This document shows, one piece after another, positions 1 to 10,190 of a DNA stretch of 64,000 bases. Location: positions 1-64,000 of the forward strand of contig CAYTFK010000001.1 in the NCBI GenBank assembly GCA_964436865.1. The letters are read 5' to 3'. A program made the translations under genes and the position numbers. Each line of letters opens with the position of its first letter. The first letter of the stretch is position 1. The notes under the pieces were generated by a model. It was given only the letters and a program-made list of their open reading frames with translations, was not told the origin of the DNA and did no database searches. This DNA is from JAXGPP01 sp964436865. GTDB taxonomy: Bacteria > Planctomycetota > Planctomycetia > Pirellulales > Thermoguttaceae.

Positions 1-141
1 GGTCCTGGGAATTCGCTGTAGAGCACCGCGCGCACGACGTGGCGCGTTATTGTGGCGGGGCACGCGGGGAACGTGCATCGCCAGTAGCCTGCCACGGCGG
101 CAACTGAAAAGCAAGACCCTACCGGCGCGCAGGGCGGGGTG

Positions 142-2121
142 CTACATCACGCGGCGGTTGTAGATGTACCACTCGACGGTGAGCACGACGAGCGCGAGCA
201 GGAGAAGCGGCTTCCAGAGTTCCCGCCGGGTGACCTCCCAGGCGGCGGCCGACTTCTGCACGGGCCGGAAGCCGACTTCGATCGCCGCGCTGGTGGCGAT
301 ATTGCTCTCGCGGGGATCGAACAGATTGACGGCGAAATGCTCAAGCGTTTTGCCCTCGGAGCGGACTTCGTAGACGCCGAGCGACGTGGTGGCGGTAAAG
401 GTAAAACGGCCGGAAGGGTCGGGCTCGAGCCGGGTGGTCTGGCCGTTGGGGTCGCGGACCTCCAACGGTTTGCCGGGCCCGGCCGGTTCGAGTTTCACCG
501 ACTGACCGGGCTTGATCGACGCCATTTCGAGCGCCTGGCGATTGCCCCCCAGGTAATCGAGCACGTTGAGGACAAACATGGGGAAGCTGCCATGAGTCGG
601 CCAATTCGTGCCGGCGAAACGCTTGGCGGCGCCGTCTTCGACGGCCTCCTCTATCAACACGAATCCGAGCACTGCATCTTCAAAGGCATCGCGAGGGGCG
701 ATGGCCAGCATTGTGCCGGCGTGCGATTCGATCAGCACGTCGCCGCCGGGGGGCGGTTCCAGCGGAGTGCCGGACGCAATGAGCACCTTGCCCATCTCGA
801 GCCACTGGGTGATCGGGTGCGAGGGATCGACATCGATGATCATCGGCGCTTCGACCGCGGCCCGCGCTTTCCAATTTCCTGCAGGGGGGAGCCGGCCGAT
901 GAAGAGCGTGTTGGCCTGGGGCATCGTCTTGGGAGCGCAGCGGTCGTAGATGATGAGGTCGTAGGCGCCCAACTGCGACTGCTGCTGGTAGACGGGCTTG
1001 TCGAGGAAGTCGGGGGTCTCGATCAACACATTGGCCAACTCGGCCGCGGCCTGGGTGCCGAGGGCCAGTTCCAGGGGTTCGTCGCCCGGCGTGACGACAA
1101 GCACGTCGGCCTTTCGCGGCGGATTGATGACCGCCCAGGCGACGTCGTCGATCGGGAGCGGATCGCGGGTGGTCGCACGCAGCGTGAGCACCCCGGAATC
1201 GACAGCGCCGAGACCAAAGGCAACTCCCCGCGCCTGGCGGGGCTCGATTGAAACCTGATCGGCATCGATCATCTGGCCGTCGAGCTGAAGCTCCAAGCCG
1301 ATGTCGGCCGGGGCATCGGCGAAGTTCTCCAGCCGGGCGAAGGCCTGGAACTCGGTGGGCCGGTTCTCATTGCGGCGGACATTGAACGCCACGATGCCAA
1401 CATTACCCGTGCCCGGGTCGCCGACGGGCTGGTAGTTCGGTTCGAGGTTGCCGAGGTTGAAATCGCGGGCGTCGTCGAAGCGGCCGTCGCTGAAGATGAA
1501 CATGGTGGCGGGGAGGGCCTCGGCCGACTGGATGTCGGTTTCGTCGTAGGACGCGCGTCCGGGATTGGCCAGTCCGGAGGCCGCCTTGAGGGCTTCCTGG
1601 AGCGCGGTGCCGCGCGGCGTGGGCTTGATCTCTTCGAGCGCGCGGCGAAGCTGCCGGCGATCGGAGACGAACATCTGCTCGACGCGGGCGCCGTCGGCAA
1701 AGCTGACGATCATCCCCGCGTCGCCCGGCTGCATCTGGTCGATGATGAGTCCCGCCTGCCGCTTCGCCTCATCGAGGCGCGAGGGCTCGGCATCGCTGGC
1801 CTGCATGCTGGCGGAATTGTCGATGAGGAAGATGAAGCGATCGCCGGGCAGTTGCTGCCCTCGCCAACCCGGCCGCAGGACGGCGAGCATCGCCAAGAGG
1901 ACGAGCAGAAGCTGGAGGAACAGCAGCAGGTTGCGGCGGAGCCGCTGCCAGATCGAATTGACGTGCAGGTCTTCGATCGACTTGTGCCAGAGGTAGGTGC
2001 TGGGGACTTCGATCGGCTTGCGTTTGAGCTTGAGAAAGTAGAGGGCCACGATCGCCGGCGGGATCATCGCCAGCACGAGCCACTGCCACCACGACAACAT
2101 GTTGATCAGTTGCGGCCACAT
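142..2121 (-). CDS. BatA-type VWA-domain membrane protein
   Basis: A 659-residue protein with an N-terminal BatA-like module: two hydrophobic segments at about residues 10-30 and 63-82 flank a short cytoplasmic loop. A von Willebrand A domain follows, opening with a MIDAS-type D-x-S-x-S motif (LIDNSAS, about residue 100). A last membrane segment lies at about 638-655 (LLLLALVVLTVEWYIY), so most of the protein is probably periplasmic. The family accompanies MoxR ATPases and DUF58 proteins, and the complex is thought to act in envelope stress tolerance or protein maturation. The ATG shares one base with the stop of the DUF58 gene upstream, which suggests translational coupling. The 141 bases beyond its stop show no recognisable gene. 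The family call is firm; the substrate is unknown. Confidence 0.88.
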   Translation of the reverse strand: MWPQLINMLSWWQWLVLAMIPPAIVALYFLKLKRKPIEVPSTYLWHKSIEDLHVNSIWQRLRRNLLLFLQLLLVLLAMLAVLRPGWRGQQLPGDRFIFLIDNSASMQASDAEPSRLDEAKRQAGLIIDQMQPGDAGMIVSFADGARVEQMFVSDRRQLRRALEEIKPTPRGTALQEALKAASGLANPGRASYDETDIQSAEALPATMFIFSDGRFDDARDFNLGNLEPNYQPVGDPGTGNVGIVAFNVRRNENRPTEFQAFARLENFADAPADIGLELQLDGQMIDADQVSIEPRQARGVAFGLGAVDSGVLTLRATTRDPLPIDDVAWAVINPPRKADVLVVTPGDEPLELALGTQAAAELANVLIETPDFLDKPVYQQQSQLGAYDLIIYDRCAPKTMPQANTLFIGRLPPAGNWKARAAVEAPMIIDVDPSHPITQWLEMGKVLIASGTPLEPPPGGDVLIESHAGTMLAIAPRDAFEDAVLGFVLIEEAVEDGAAKRFAGTNWPTHGSFPMFVLNVLDYLGGNRQALEMASIKPGQSVKLEPAGPGKPLEVRDPNGQTTRLEPDPSGRFTFTATTSLGVYEVRSEGKTLEHFAVNLFDPRESNIATSAAIEVGFRPVQKSAAAWEVTRRELWKPLLLLALVVLTVEWYIYNRRVM

Positions 2122-3008
2122 CAGCGCACCAGGCCTCGCTCGCGCAAATATCCGTTGATCAACTGCTCAACCGGCACGTCGTTGCGGGCCAGCAGGTAGA
2201 CGATTCCCCGCCGGGTGCAGAACTCGCGGGCCTGCTCGATGAAGGCGGCCAGCGTCCGCTTGTAGCGCTTGATGAGGGCCGCGCTGACGGTGATCTCCGC
2301 CTTGTCGCCGTCCTCGCAGTCGATAAGGGCGAGATCGCCCTGCAGTTCGGGATCGAGCTCTTCGCGGGAGAGGACATGGATCACGTAAATGTCCATTTCC
2401 TGCGCGAGGAGATACCGGAGCGCGCCCTGGTAGCCCTGCTTGTCCATCAGGTCGCTGATGAGGACGACAATTCCCTTTCCCGAATTGCGGAGGCAGAAGT
2501 CTTTCACTCCCTGGGCGAGCGGGACGTTTTCGCCCGGCTCGAGCGCGGCAAGGTAGTCGAGCATTCGCCACAGGCTGCGGCGGCCGCGGAGCACGGGCGG
2601 GGGCTGATCGGCCCGCTGGCCCAGGGTCTGGATCTTCACTCGGTCGCCGCGCACCAATCCGACGAAGCCGAGTGCGGCGGCAAGCTGCAGCGCGTGGCGG
2701 AACTTGGTCGGAGTGCCGAAGCCCATCGACGCGCTGGAGTCGACCAGGGCGTAGAAGTGCAGGTCCTCCTCTTCGAGGAACATCTTGAGGAACAGCCGTT
2801 CCAGCCGGGCGTAGGTATTCCAGTCGATGAACCGCAAGTCGTCGCCGGGCACGTAGCTGCGGAAATCGGCGAACTCGACGCTCTGTCCCTTGCGGCGGCT
2901 GCGGCGTTCGCCCTTCATCCGGCCGCGAAACACCTTGCGGCTGACCAGTTCGAGGGTCTCGAGCCGGTGGAGGAATTCGGGACTGAGGAGCGTTTCGGAA
3001 GTCGCCAT
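2121..3008 (-). CDS. DUF58 domain protein
   Basis: A 295-residue DUF58 protein. The family hallmark around residues 45-65 (region with SVEFADFRSYVPGDD and RFIDWN) is clear, followed by a VWA-like fold with a MIDAS-type D-x-S-x-S (LVDSSASMGFG). DUF58 proteins are encoded with MoxR ATPases and VWA proteins and probably act as adaptors in that complex; no enzymatic role is established. An in-frame TTG 27 bases upstream could extend it, but the ATG at 3008 gives the usual N-terminus (MATSETLLSPEFL). It lies 41 bases after the MoxR gene and overlaps the start of the BatA-type gene by one base. Confidence 0.9.
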   Translation of the reverse strand: MATSETLLSPEFLHRLETLELVSRKVFRGRMKGERRSRRKGQSVEFADFRSYVPGDDLRFIDWNTYARLERLFLKMFLEEEDLHFYALVDSSASMGFGTPTKFRHALQLAAALGFVGLVRGDRVKIQTLGQRADQPPPVLRGRRSLWRMLDYLAALEPGENVPLAQGVKDFCLRNSGKGIVVLISDLMDKQGYQGALRYLLAQEMDIYVIHVLSREELDPELQGDLALIDCEDGDKAEITVSAALIKRYKRTLAAFIEQAREFCTRRGIVYLLARNDVPVEQLINGYLRERGLVR

Positions 3009-3049
3009 AGAGCAATCGCTTTCAGCGGTCAGCAATCAACGGTCCGCGT

Positions 3050-4060
<1,011 letters not shown>

Positions 4061-4138
4061 CAGTTGGCCCTCTATCGTTCTTGCACGGGTTAACCGGTTC
4101 GCTGAACTCGCTCTTGCCGCCTGCGATGCACGTGAAGC

Positions 4139-7100
4139 TCACTTGCCGGGGTTCTTCTCGTCCCACGCCTTCTTCTTCGCCTTGAGCAATCGCTCGGTGT
4201 ACGACTCCTGCTGCTCCTGCGGGGCGATCGTGGGGGCCCGCGGAGCGGCGGGCGGGGTAGCGCCGGCTTCGGGAGCTTCGAGTGTCGTGAGGTCGGCGGG
4301 CGTACCCGGGGACGCTTCGAAGCGGGTGCTGGCGCGAAGCTGTTCCAGTTGGCTTCCCACCTCAGCCTTCCGGCTGCGGAGGCGCTCCATGGTGGGCGGT
4401 TCGGGCGCGGCCGGTTGCCGGCCGAGGAGCTTGTCGCGAGCGCGTCCGGCCAGCATGGGCACCCAGGCAAAGCCGACCTGCACCCGGCGAATGAACACGT
4501 CGAAGAAGAACAGGCAGCTTCCGATCAGGACGAGGTAGAACCAGGCGTCCTGGGTGTGCCGCGCGCGGGGCAGATCGTGACGGAAGCTGTTGATGGCCAG
4601 CAGGCCTCGGGTCCCGTCGGGCCCCGGCGGCGCTTCGATGATTTTGCCGGGTGAACCGCCTTTGGGCTGCAGTTCGGCGGCCTGCTTGAGGAGGGTTTCG
4701 TTCGTGGCCCGCGTGCGGAATTCGTCGGAGTAGGGGACGTCGATGCCGGTGCGGATCGGGGCGCGGCCCGCACCGGGGGAGACCATCATGAAGTAGCTCC
4801 CGGCGTCGCCGGCAGGAAATGTGCCGACATAGCGGCCGGGCGCCGTCTGTTCCATCTTCATGGGGACGGGCTTGAGATCGGGGCCCACCACCGTGCCCGT
4901 CATGTCGAGGAAGTTGAGGAATTCGTCGTCCTTGTCGAGCGCCGTCACGACGACCTGGACCTGTTCGTCCTGAACGTCGGAGGCGACGATGAACTTGCCG
5001 GCCTCGTCGACCGGCCGCATCGACCAGCGGACGATCTGTCCGAACAGCTTGTCGTAGTCTTCCCAGCCGGTCCAGCGCGAGGTATAGCGGGCGCCGGCGT
5101 CGGTGGTGAAGGCGACGGCCTTTCCCAGACCGTAGGTCCAGCTTGCCAGCAGCGTCGTGTTGCGCGGATCGGCCGGTTCGGGGGCCACCACGGAGACTTC
5201 GACCAGGGGGTTTTCTTTCCGCGTGGTGAGCACGTAGCCGGTGATCGGCGGAAACCGTTCGACGCCGCTGATCATCTCGTGCGGGAAGCGGACGTTGGGC
5301 TGAATGCCGGCATTGTTTTCATGGACGAGCGGCTTGGCGATCTTGCGGGCCTCGCGCTGGAAGATCCGCGGGAGGGCGTTGGCGTTGGTGACGTTGTAGA
5401 ACTTGCCTCCGGTGGCCAGGGCGATGTCGCGGAGCCGCTTCTGGTCCGGCCCGCCATGCGTGGCGACCGCGACTGTCGAGACGGTGATGCGGGCCTGCTG
5501 CAGCGCGGTAACCGTCTTACCGTTAGGTCTGGCGGCGTCGCCGTCGCTGATGATGATCATGTGTTTGACGGCCGCGCCAGGCAGGGCCTGCAGGGCATTG
5601 AATGCCATGACCATACCGGGGTCGAACTCCGGCATATCGCCAGGATCCATCCGTCCCAGCCGGGAGAGCATTTCGCGCCGCCGGTTGCCGACCTGGGCCA
5701 TGCCCGGCTTCCACAACCATTCGGTGCGGCCGCTCATGTTGCCGTAGTGGATGACGCCGCAGTAGTCTAGTGCGCCGAGGGCGTTGAGGGCTTCCCGGGC
5801 AATGATCTTCTGCCAGTAGTTGCCCTGCGCCATCTCGGTGGCGTGGAAGATCATCGCCAGCGCCCCCTGGGGGACGACCTTGGCATTCTTGATCTGAAAA
5901 TCGACGGGCATCGCCCGCTCGAGTTCGGTGTTGGCCCAGCCGCCGGCACCGAAGCTGTTCGGCGCGCCGAGCATGATCAGGCCAGCGCCGAGTTGCTGGG
6001 TGTTGCGGACCAGCATGTCGATGTGGCCGTCGGTGAGGTGGTCGCGGGGCACGTTGGCCAGCACGATCGTGTCGTATTGCTGCAGGTCGGCCAGGGTGTC
6101 GAACGCCTGGTCGCTGGGGCGGACGACGACTTCGATATTCTGATTTCGCAGCCCCTGCACGAGGCGGTCATACTGGCCGCGCTGCTCATAGCTCTCGATG
6201 AGCAGCACCTGGCCGCGTCCGCGGACATGGGCAAATGCCGTGGCGCGGTTGTTCTGGAGCATGGCGTCATCTTCGCGGCGATCGGGGGTGAACGTCGCCT
6301 CGTAGACGTAGAATCCGGCGTCGTCAGCTTCCTGGCGGACGGAGAACACTTGTTTGCCCGGCGGCAGCCGGACTGTCTCTTCGCTCACCACGACCGACTG
6401 CTCGCCGAGCCGTTTGCGGACCACGAGCCGGCCGCTCACCTCGCGCGGTTCGCGGCCGGGGTCTTGAGGGTTGTTGAGCACCACCTTGAGGTCGAAGGGC
6501 TCGCCGCGGCGAACGTCGTTGGGAGTGGTCACCCGCTCGACGATCACCTCCCCCTGGTTCTCATAACGAACGGGGACGACGTCGATGCCGACGCCCGCGC
6601 CGGTCAGGGCCCGCGCCTGAGCCAGCGCGTCGCCGAGAGTCTCATTGCCGTCGCTGACGATGACGATCCGGCGGGCGGAGTCTTCCGGGAATGAGGCCTG
6701 GGCCAGCCGCAACGCCGCCTCGAGGTTGGTGTGTTCGGGGTCCAGCATGCTCTCGACCAGCGTCGGCACCTGGATATCGTCCTCGAAGGGCGGAATCTCG
6801 ATGGCGGCGTCTTTGCCAAATACGATCACTCCGGCGCGGTCCTCGCCGCGCCGATGTTCGCGAATGGCGGCATTCACATAGCGGATCATCTCCTGGCGGG
6901 CCGCCACGGGAATGCTGAGCGACTGGTCGAGCAGGTAGATTACCGTGAGCCGCTCGCTGATGCGGACCGCCTGGATCTCGGCCAGCGCGAGGGTGAACGC
7001 CGCCAGGACGAGAGACCGCAGCAGGATCGCGATCCAGCGGCGAACCGGTCCCAGCGCTGCGAGGCGGCGATAGCTGAACCACCACACCAGCGGCAGCCCT

Positions 7101-7153
7101 GCCAGGAGCAGCAGGAACCACGGAGCTCCGAAGGTGATGCGGTAGTCGAACAT
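4139..7153 (-). CDS. Large VWA / GATase-like membrane protein
   Basis: About 1004 residues. Two membrane segments lie near the N-terminus (about residues 8-27 and 40-60). A VWA domain follows with a D-x-S-x-S MIDAS (LLDQSLSIP), then a beta-sandwich stretch, a class I glutamine-amidotransferase-like region (from VLLIESYEQRGQYD; no catalytic triad seen) and a second, degenerate VWA-like segment (MIIISDGDAARPNG). Near the C-terminus there is one more membrane segment (FYLVLIGSCLFFFDVFI) and an acidic/basic cytoplasmic tail. This architecture is common next to MoxR/DUF58 genes in planctomycetes. The ATG at 7153 is preferred, but a TTG 36 bases upstream is in frame. It probably forms the periplasmic part of a MoxR-linked complex. 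Confidence 0.82.
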   Translation of the reverse strand: MFDYRITFGAPWFLLLLAGLPLVWWFSYRRLAALGPVRRWIAILLRSLVLAAFTLALAEIQAVRISERLTVIYLLDQSLSIPVAARQEMIRYVNAAIREHRRGEDRAGVIVFGKDAAIEIPPFEDDIQVPTLVESMLDPEHTNLEAALRLAQASFPEDSARRIVIVSDGNETLGDALAQARALTGAGVGIDVVPVRYENQGEVIVERVTTPNDVRRGEPFDLKVVLNNPQDPGREPREVSGRLVVRKRLGEQSVVVSEETVRLPPGKQVFSVRQEADDAGFYVYEATFTPDRREDDAMLQNNRATAFAHVRGRGQVLLIESYEQRGQYDRLVQGLRNQNIEVVVRPSDQAFDTLADLQQYDTIVLANVPRDHLTDGHIDMLVRNTQQLGAGLIMLGAPNSFGAGGWANTELERAMPVDFQIKNAKVVPQGALAMIFHATEMAQGNYWQKIIAREALNALGALDYCGVIHYGNMSGRTEWLWKPGMAQVGNRRREMLSRLGRMDPGDMPEFDPGMVMAFNALQALPGAAVKHMIIISDGDAARPNGKTVTALQQARITVSTVAVATHGGPDQKRLRDIALATGGKFYNVTNANALPRIFQREARKIAKPLVHENNAGIQPNVRFPHEMISGVERFPPITGYVLTTRKENPLVEVSVVAPEPADPRNTTLLASWTYGLGKAVAFTTDAGARYTSRWTGWEDYDKLFGQIVRWSMRPVDEAGKFIVASDVQDEQVQVVVTALDKDDEFLNFLDMTGTVVGPDLKPVPMKMEQTAPGRYVGTFPAGDAGSYFMMVSPGAGRAPIRTGIDVPYSDEFRTRATNETLLKQAAELQPKGGSPGKIIEAPPGPDGTRGLLAINSFRHDLPRARHTQDAWFYLVLIGSCLFFFDVFIRRVQVGFAWVPMLAGRARDKLLGRQPAAPEPPTMERLRSRKAEVGSQLEQLRASTRFEASPGTPADLTTLEAPEAGATPPAAPRAPTIAPQEQQESYTERLLKAKKKAWDEKNPGK

Positions 7154-7204
7154 GTTCTGAAGCGGACGATAGTCTCGGCTGAGGGACAACCAACGGAGGC
7201 CGGC

Positions 7205-8110
7205 TCACAGCGGCCGGCGGTCGATCCTCACCCGTTGTACACGATGGTTCTTCGTGTCGAGCACATGGATTCTACCAGAATGGTCTTCGACCAGCCCCCA
7301 GGGGCTGTCGAGTTGTCCGGGCAACCGCCCGTGCGCCCCCCAACATCCTAGCGGCTGACCGTCGCGAGTGAAACGCTGGATGCGGTGATTGCCGTATTCG
7401 GCGACGGCTACCGTGCCATCGTGCAATAACTCCAGATCGTACGGATAATAGAGCTCGCCGGCAGCCCCCCCAGGTTCACCCCATAGAAAGAGCAGTTTGC
7501 CCTGGTTGTCAAAGACTTGGATGCGGTGATTGCAGGAGTCGGCGACCCAGATCCGGTCCTGCCCGTCGACTTCGAGATTCTGCGGGCGGTGGAACTGGCC
7601 GGGCTGATCGCCGTGTCCGCCCCATTGCAGGAGGAAGCGGCCATCGCCGGTGAATTTCTGAATGCGGTCGTATTCGCCGTATTCGCCGATGTAATAATTT
7701 CCCTGGCCATCCTGAACTGCGTCGGTTACCAACCCAAACTCCCCGGGAGCTTCGCCCGGCGTGCCGCCGATCATCCGCAGCAGTTCACCCTGTGGCGAAT
7801 AGACGAGCAGGCGGTGGTAGTGCGTGTCGGCGACCAGGATCTGGCCGTCGATGCCGACCGAGAGGCCCGTCGGCCGGCCCGCGGAGTGATCGGGTGTCTG
7901 CCAGGAGCGGAGGTACTGTCCGTCGGTGTCGAAGACCTGGATTCTGGCGGTCATGTCGACCACATAGATCCGGTCCTGGTCGTCGATGGCGATGGCGCGG
8001 GGTTTCTCGAAGCGTCCGGGGTCGATGCCGCGCTGGCTCCAGACCAGTTCTGGCTGTTCGGCGGAGCCCCCGCTACCGATGCATCCAGTCAGGATGGTGA
8101 TCCAAAGCAT
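7205..8110 (-). CDS. NHL-repeat lipoprotein
   Basis: About 301 residues made of NHL-type beta-propeller repeats; units such as GQFHRPQNLEVDGQDRIWVAD recur roughly every 45-50 residues, giving about six blades. The N-terminus MLWITILTGC ends in a lipobox-like LTGC, so the protein is probably a lipoprotein. The ATG start leaves no basic n-region, and an upstream GTG/TTG start that would include the R-S-Q-S-R-R stretch is possible. NHL propellers usually bind ligands or proteins rather than catalyse. It ends 51 bases before the VWA gene and may be co-transcribed with it. It diverges from the Sua5-fusion gene. Confidence 0.78.
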   Translation of the reverse strand: MLWITILTGCIGSGGSAEQPELVWSQRGIDPGRFEKPRAIAIDDQDRIYVVDMTARIQVFDTDGQYLRSWQTPDHSAGRPTGLSVGIDGQILVADTHYHRLLVYSPQGELLRMIGGTPGEAPGEFGLVTDAVQDGQGNYYIGEYGEYDRIQKFTGDGRFLLQWGGHGDQPGQFHRPQNLEVDGQDRIWVADSCNHRIQVFDNQGKLLFLWGEPGGAAGELYYPYDLELLHDGTVAVAEYGNHRIQRFTRDGQPLGCWGAHGRLPGQLDSPWGLVEDHSGRIHVLDTKNHRVQRVRIDRRPL

Positions 8111-8240
8111 CGCGCCGCACGCGACAACCGGGTCTGGCGATCGTCTAGACTGAGAACGAGAGCACAAGTGACGAGTCTCCACCGCCCGGGACCAGGCCGG
8201 TTCGCCAACGGGCTGCCGAGTTGAGCGGTCGATGGGGTGC

Positions 8241-8270
8241 TTGACGCTCGATCGCAAACGCCGTTATAGT
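8241..8270 (+). promoter_or_regulatory. Sigma70-type promoter for the Sua5-phosphatase gene
   Basis: TTGACG (8241-8246) and TATAGT (8265-8270) are separated by 18 bases, five of six matches in each box. Transcription would start near 8277, about 42 bases before the ATG at 8319, with a purine-rich GGGAAG before the start. Confidence 0.7.
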
Positions 8271-8318
8271 AAGCTATTACGTCAAAGGCAATGGTCATGT
8301 CCCAGGGAAGCTTTGGAA

Positions 8319-9443
8319 ATGCCCCCGGTCGTCATCGATGTCCGTGCGGCGGAGGACCTCCGCGATGTGGTCCATCTGGCCGTTCAGGCAGTGGCCGAAG
8401 GCAAGCTGGTTGTCTTCCCGACGGAGACGATTTATGGACTGGCGGCCCGCGCGCTGGATGCCGACGCCGTCCAGCGATTGCTCGAGGTCAAAGGTCGCCA
8501 ATCGGGGCATGCCCTGACATTGGCCATCAAGAGTGCTGAAGAAGTGTGGGATTATGCCCCCGACCTTTGCCCCCTGGCCGAGCGGTTGGCTCGGCGGTGC
8601 TGGCCGGGACCGGTGACGCTGGTTGTCGACCACTCGGACGGCGACAGTCTGGTTGAGCAACTTCCGGCAAGTGTCCGGGAGGCAGTGGTTCCGGGCAAGA
8701 CTCTGGGACTGCGCGTGCCGGGGCACCCCGTCATCATCGACGTGATGCGGATGATCGCCGGTCCGCTGGTACTAACCAGCGCGAACCGCACGGGCGAACC
8801 GGAGACGATCACCGCGCAGGCCGCCATGGAATCGCTTGGAGACGACGTCGAGTTGGTGCTGGACGACGGTCCGTGCCGTTTTGGACAGCCGTCTTCGGTG
8901 GTGCGTGTTACGGGCAAGAAGTTCGAGATTCTCCGCCAGGGCGTCGTGCCTGAGAAAACGCTCCAAAGGCTGTCAACCTGTATGATCCTGTTTGTCTGCA
9001 CGGGCAACACCTGTCGCAGTCCGATGGCCGAGGCTATCTGCCGGCGGTTGCTTGCCCAGCGGCTGGACTGCGAACCGGATGAGTTGGAAGACCGGGGGAT
9101 GATGGTCATGTCGGCCGGGGTCGCAGCGGTGAGTGGCGGGCGAGCGGCCACGGAAGCGGTGCAGGTGATGGGACAATTGGGGATGGACCTCTCGCAGCAC
9201 GAAACGCAGCCCCTCACCGAACCGTTGGTACGCTACGCCGATCTGATATTCACAATGACCGAGTCGCATCGGCAAGCCGTTCTGGCACAGTGGCCCAATG
9301 CCGCTGAGCGAACCAAGGTCCTTTCGGTGTCGGGTGGCGATATCTCCGACCCAATCGGGGGGCCGGTCGAACGCTACCAGCGCTGCGCTGCGGAAATCGA
9401 GGCGGCCCTGGCCGAACGACTGGATCAGCTTGATCTGTTTTAG
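8319..9443 (+). CDS. Sua5/YrdC (TsaC) domain fused to LMW protein phosphatase
   Basis: A 374-residue fusion. Residues 1-215 are a Sua5/YrdC/TsaC domain (FPTETIYGLAARALD, KGRQSGHALTL, TSANRTGEP), which makes threonylcarbamoyl-AMP for the t6A modification of ANN-decoding tRNAs. Residues 222-374 are a low-molecular-weight phosphatase with the loop C227-T-G-N-T-C-R-S and a later D-P-I-G-G carrying the general acid. Thr at position 231 matches the residue that sets phosphoarginine specificity in Bacillus YwlE/McsP, where tyrosine phosphatases have Ile. Bacillus carries the same functions as separate neighbouring genes ywlC, ywlE and ywlF (rpiB); here rpiB also follows. An internal ATG at 8982 begins the phosphatase domain but has no clear ribosome site. 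Confidence 0.9.
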   Translation: MPPVVIDVRAAEDLRDVVHLAVQAVAEGKLVVFPTETIYGLAARALDADAVQRLLEVKGRQSGHALTLAIKSAEEVWDYAPDLCPLAERLARRCWPGPVTLVVDHSDGDSLVEQLPASVREAVVPGKTLGLRVPGHPVIIDVMRMIAGPLVLTSANRTGEPETITAQAAMESLGDDVELVLDDGPCRFGQPSSVVRVTGKKFEILRQGVVPEKTLQRLSTCMILFVCTGNTCRSPMAEAICRRLLAQRLDCEPDELEDRGMMVMSAGVAAVSGGRAATEAVQVMGQLGMDLSQHETQPLTEPLVRYADLIFTMTESHRQAVLAQWPNAAERTKVLSVSGGDISDPIGGPVERYQRCAAEIEAALAERLDQLDLF

Positions 9444-9662
9444 AGGCTGCATCAGAACGTGCAGTTGCCTCAAGTGCGACTCTGGCAGGCCGGATGCCTG
9501 CATCACAAGAGGTAGTAGGGATCAGACAAATGATGCCATGGTGGTGCGGCTTTTCGGGCGCCGACGCTGTCGTGGCGGCTATTGGCTGGACGGTCCGCTC
9601 CGGCGGAACAACAATGGAACAGGCTCGGATTTCCTCGACTTCTCTGTTGGGCTTCGTCAGCA

Positions 9663-10184
9663 ATGCGCATCGCCGTCGGTTGTGACCATCGCGGATGTTC
9701 GATCCGGGTGAAGGTAATTGAATCGCTGCAGCGTCTGGGGCATGAGGTGCTCGACGCGGGCACCGCGAGCAGCGATCCGGTCGACTATCCCGACATCGCC
9801 GTGCAAGTGGCAAGGATCGTGGCCAGCGGTCAGGCCGAGCGAGGCATTCTCGTGTGCGGGACCGGTTTGGGCATGTGCATTGCGGCCAATAAGATCCCGG
9901 GCATCCGCGCGGCCCCCTGCCACGACGACCTCACCGCCGAGATGAGCCGGCGGCACAACGATCTGAACGTGCTTTGCCTGTCGGCCGACATGCTCGGGGA
10001 ACGGCTGATCGACCGCATGCTCGAGATCTGGCTGACGACGCCGTTCGAGGGCGGACGCCACGCCCGGCGCGTGCAGAAGATCACCGCGCTGGAGGAAGAG
10101 GTGCGTCGCGAGGCGGCCGAGCATGCCCGGTGCGAAGGGAAGTCCGAGTCCGGCGCGTCGCAATCCGAGCCACAGGGCCAATAG
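9663..10184 (+). CDS. rpiB: Ribose-5-phosphate isomerase B
   Basis: A 173-residue RpiB/LacAB protein that interconverts ribose-5-phosphate and ribulose-5-phosphate in the pentose phosphate pathway. Family signatures are GCDHRG at the N-terminus, the CGTGLGM loop and the GIRAAPCHDDLTAEMSRRHND segment, with ANVLCLS-like spacing afterwards. The last 25 or so residues (rich in E, R, S and Q) extend beyond the usual fold. The ATG at 9663 gives the canonical MRIAVG start. The 219 bases before it contain a 6-bp hairpin (9485-9501) but no clear promoter. Only 6 bases separate it from the ROK gene. Confidence 0.93.
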   Translation: MRIAVGCDHRGCSIRVKVIESLQRLGHEVLDAGTASSDPVDYPDIAVQVARIVASGQAERGILVCGTGLGMCIAANKIPGIRAAPCHDDLTAEMSRRHNDLNVLCLSADMLGERLIDRMLEIWLTTPFEGGRHARRVQKITALEEEVRREAAEHARCEGKSESGASQSEPQGQ

Positions 10185-10190
10185 ACCGTC

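Noticed and set aside
9485..9501. 6-bp hairpin after the Sua5-phosphatase gene, considered as a terminator.
   Set aside because: No T-run follows and the 6-bp stem alone is weak evidence.
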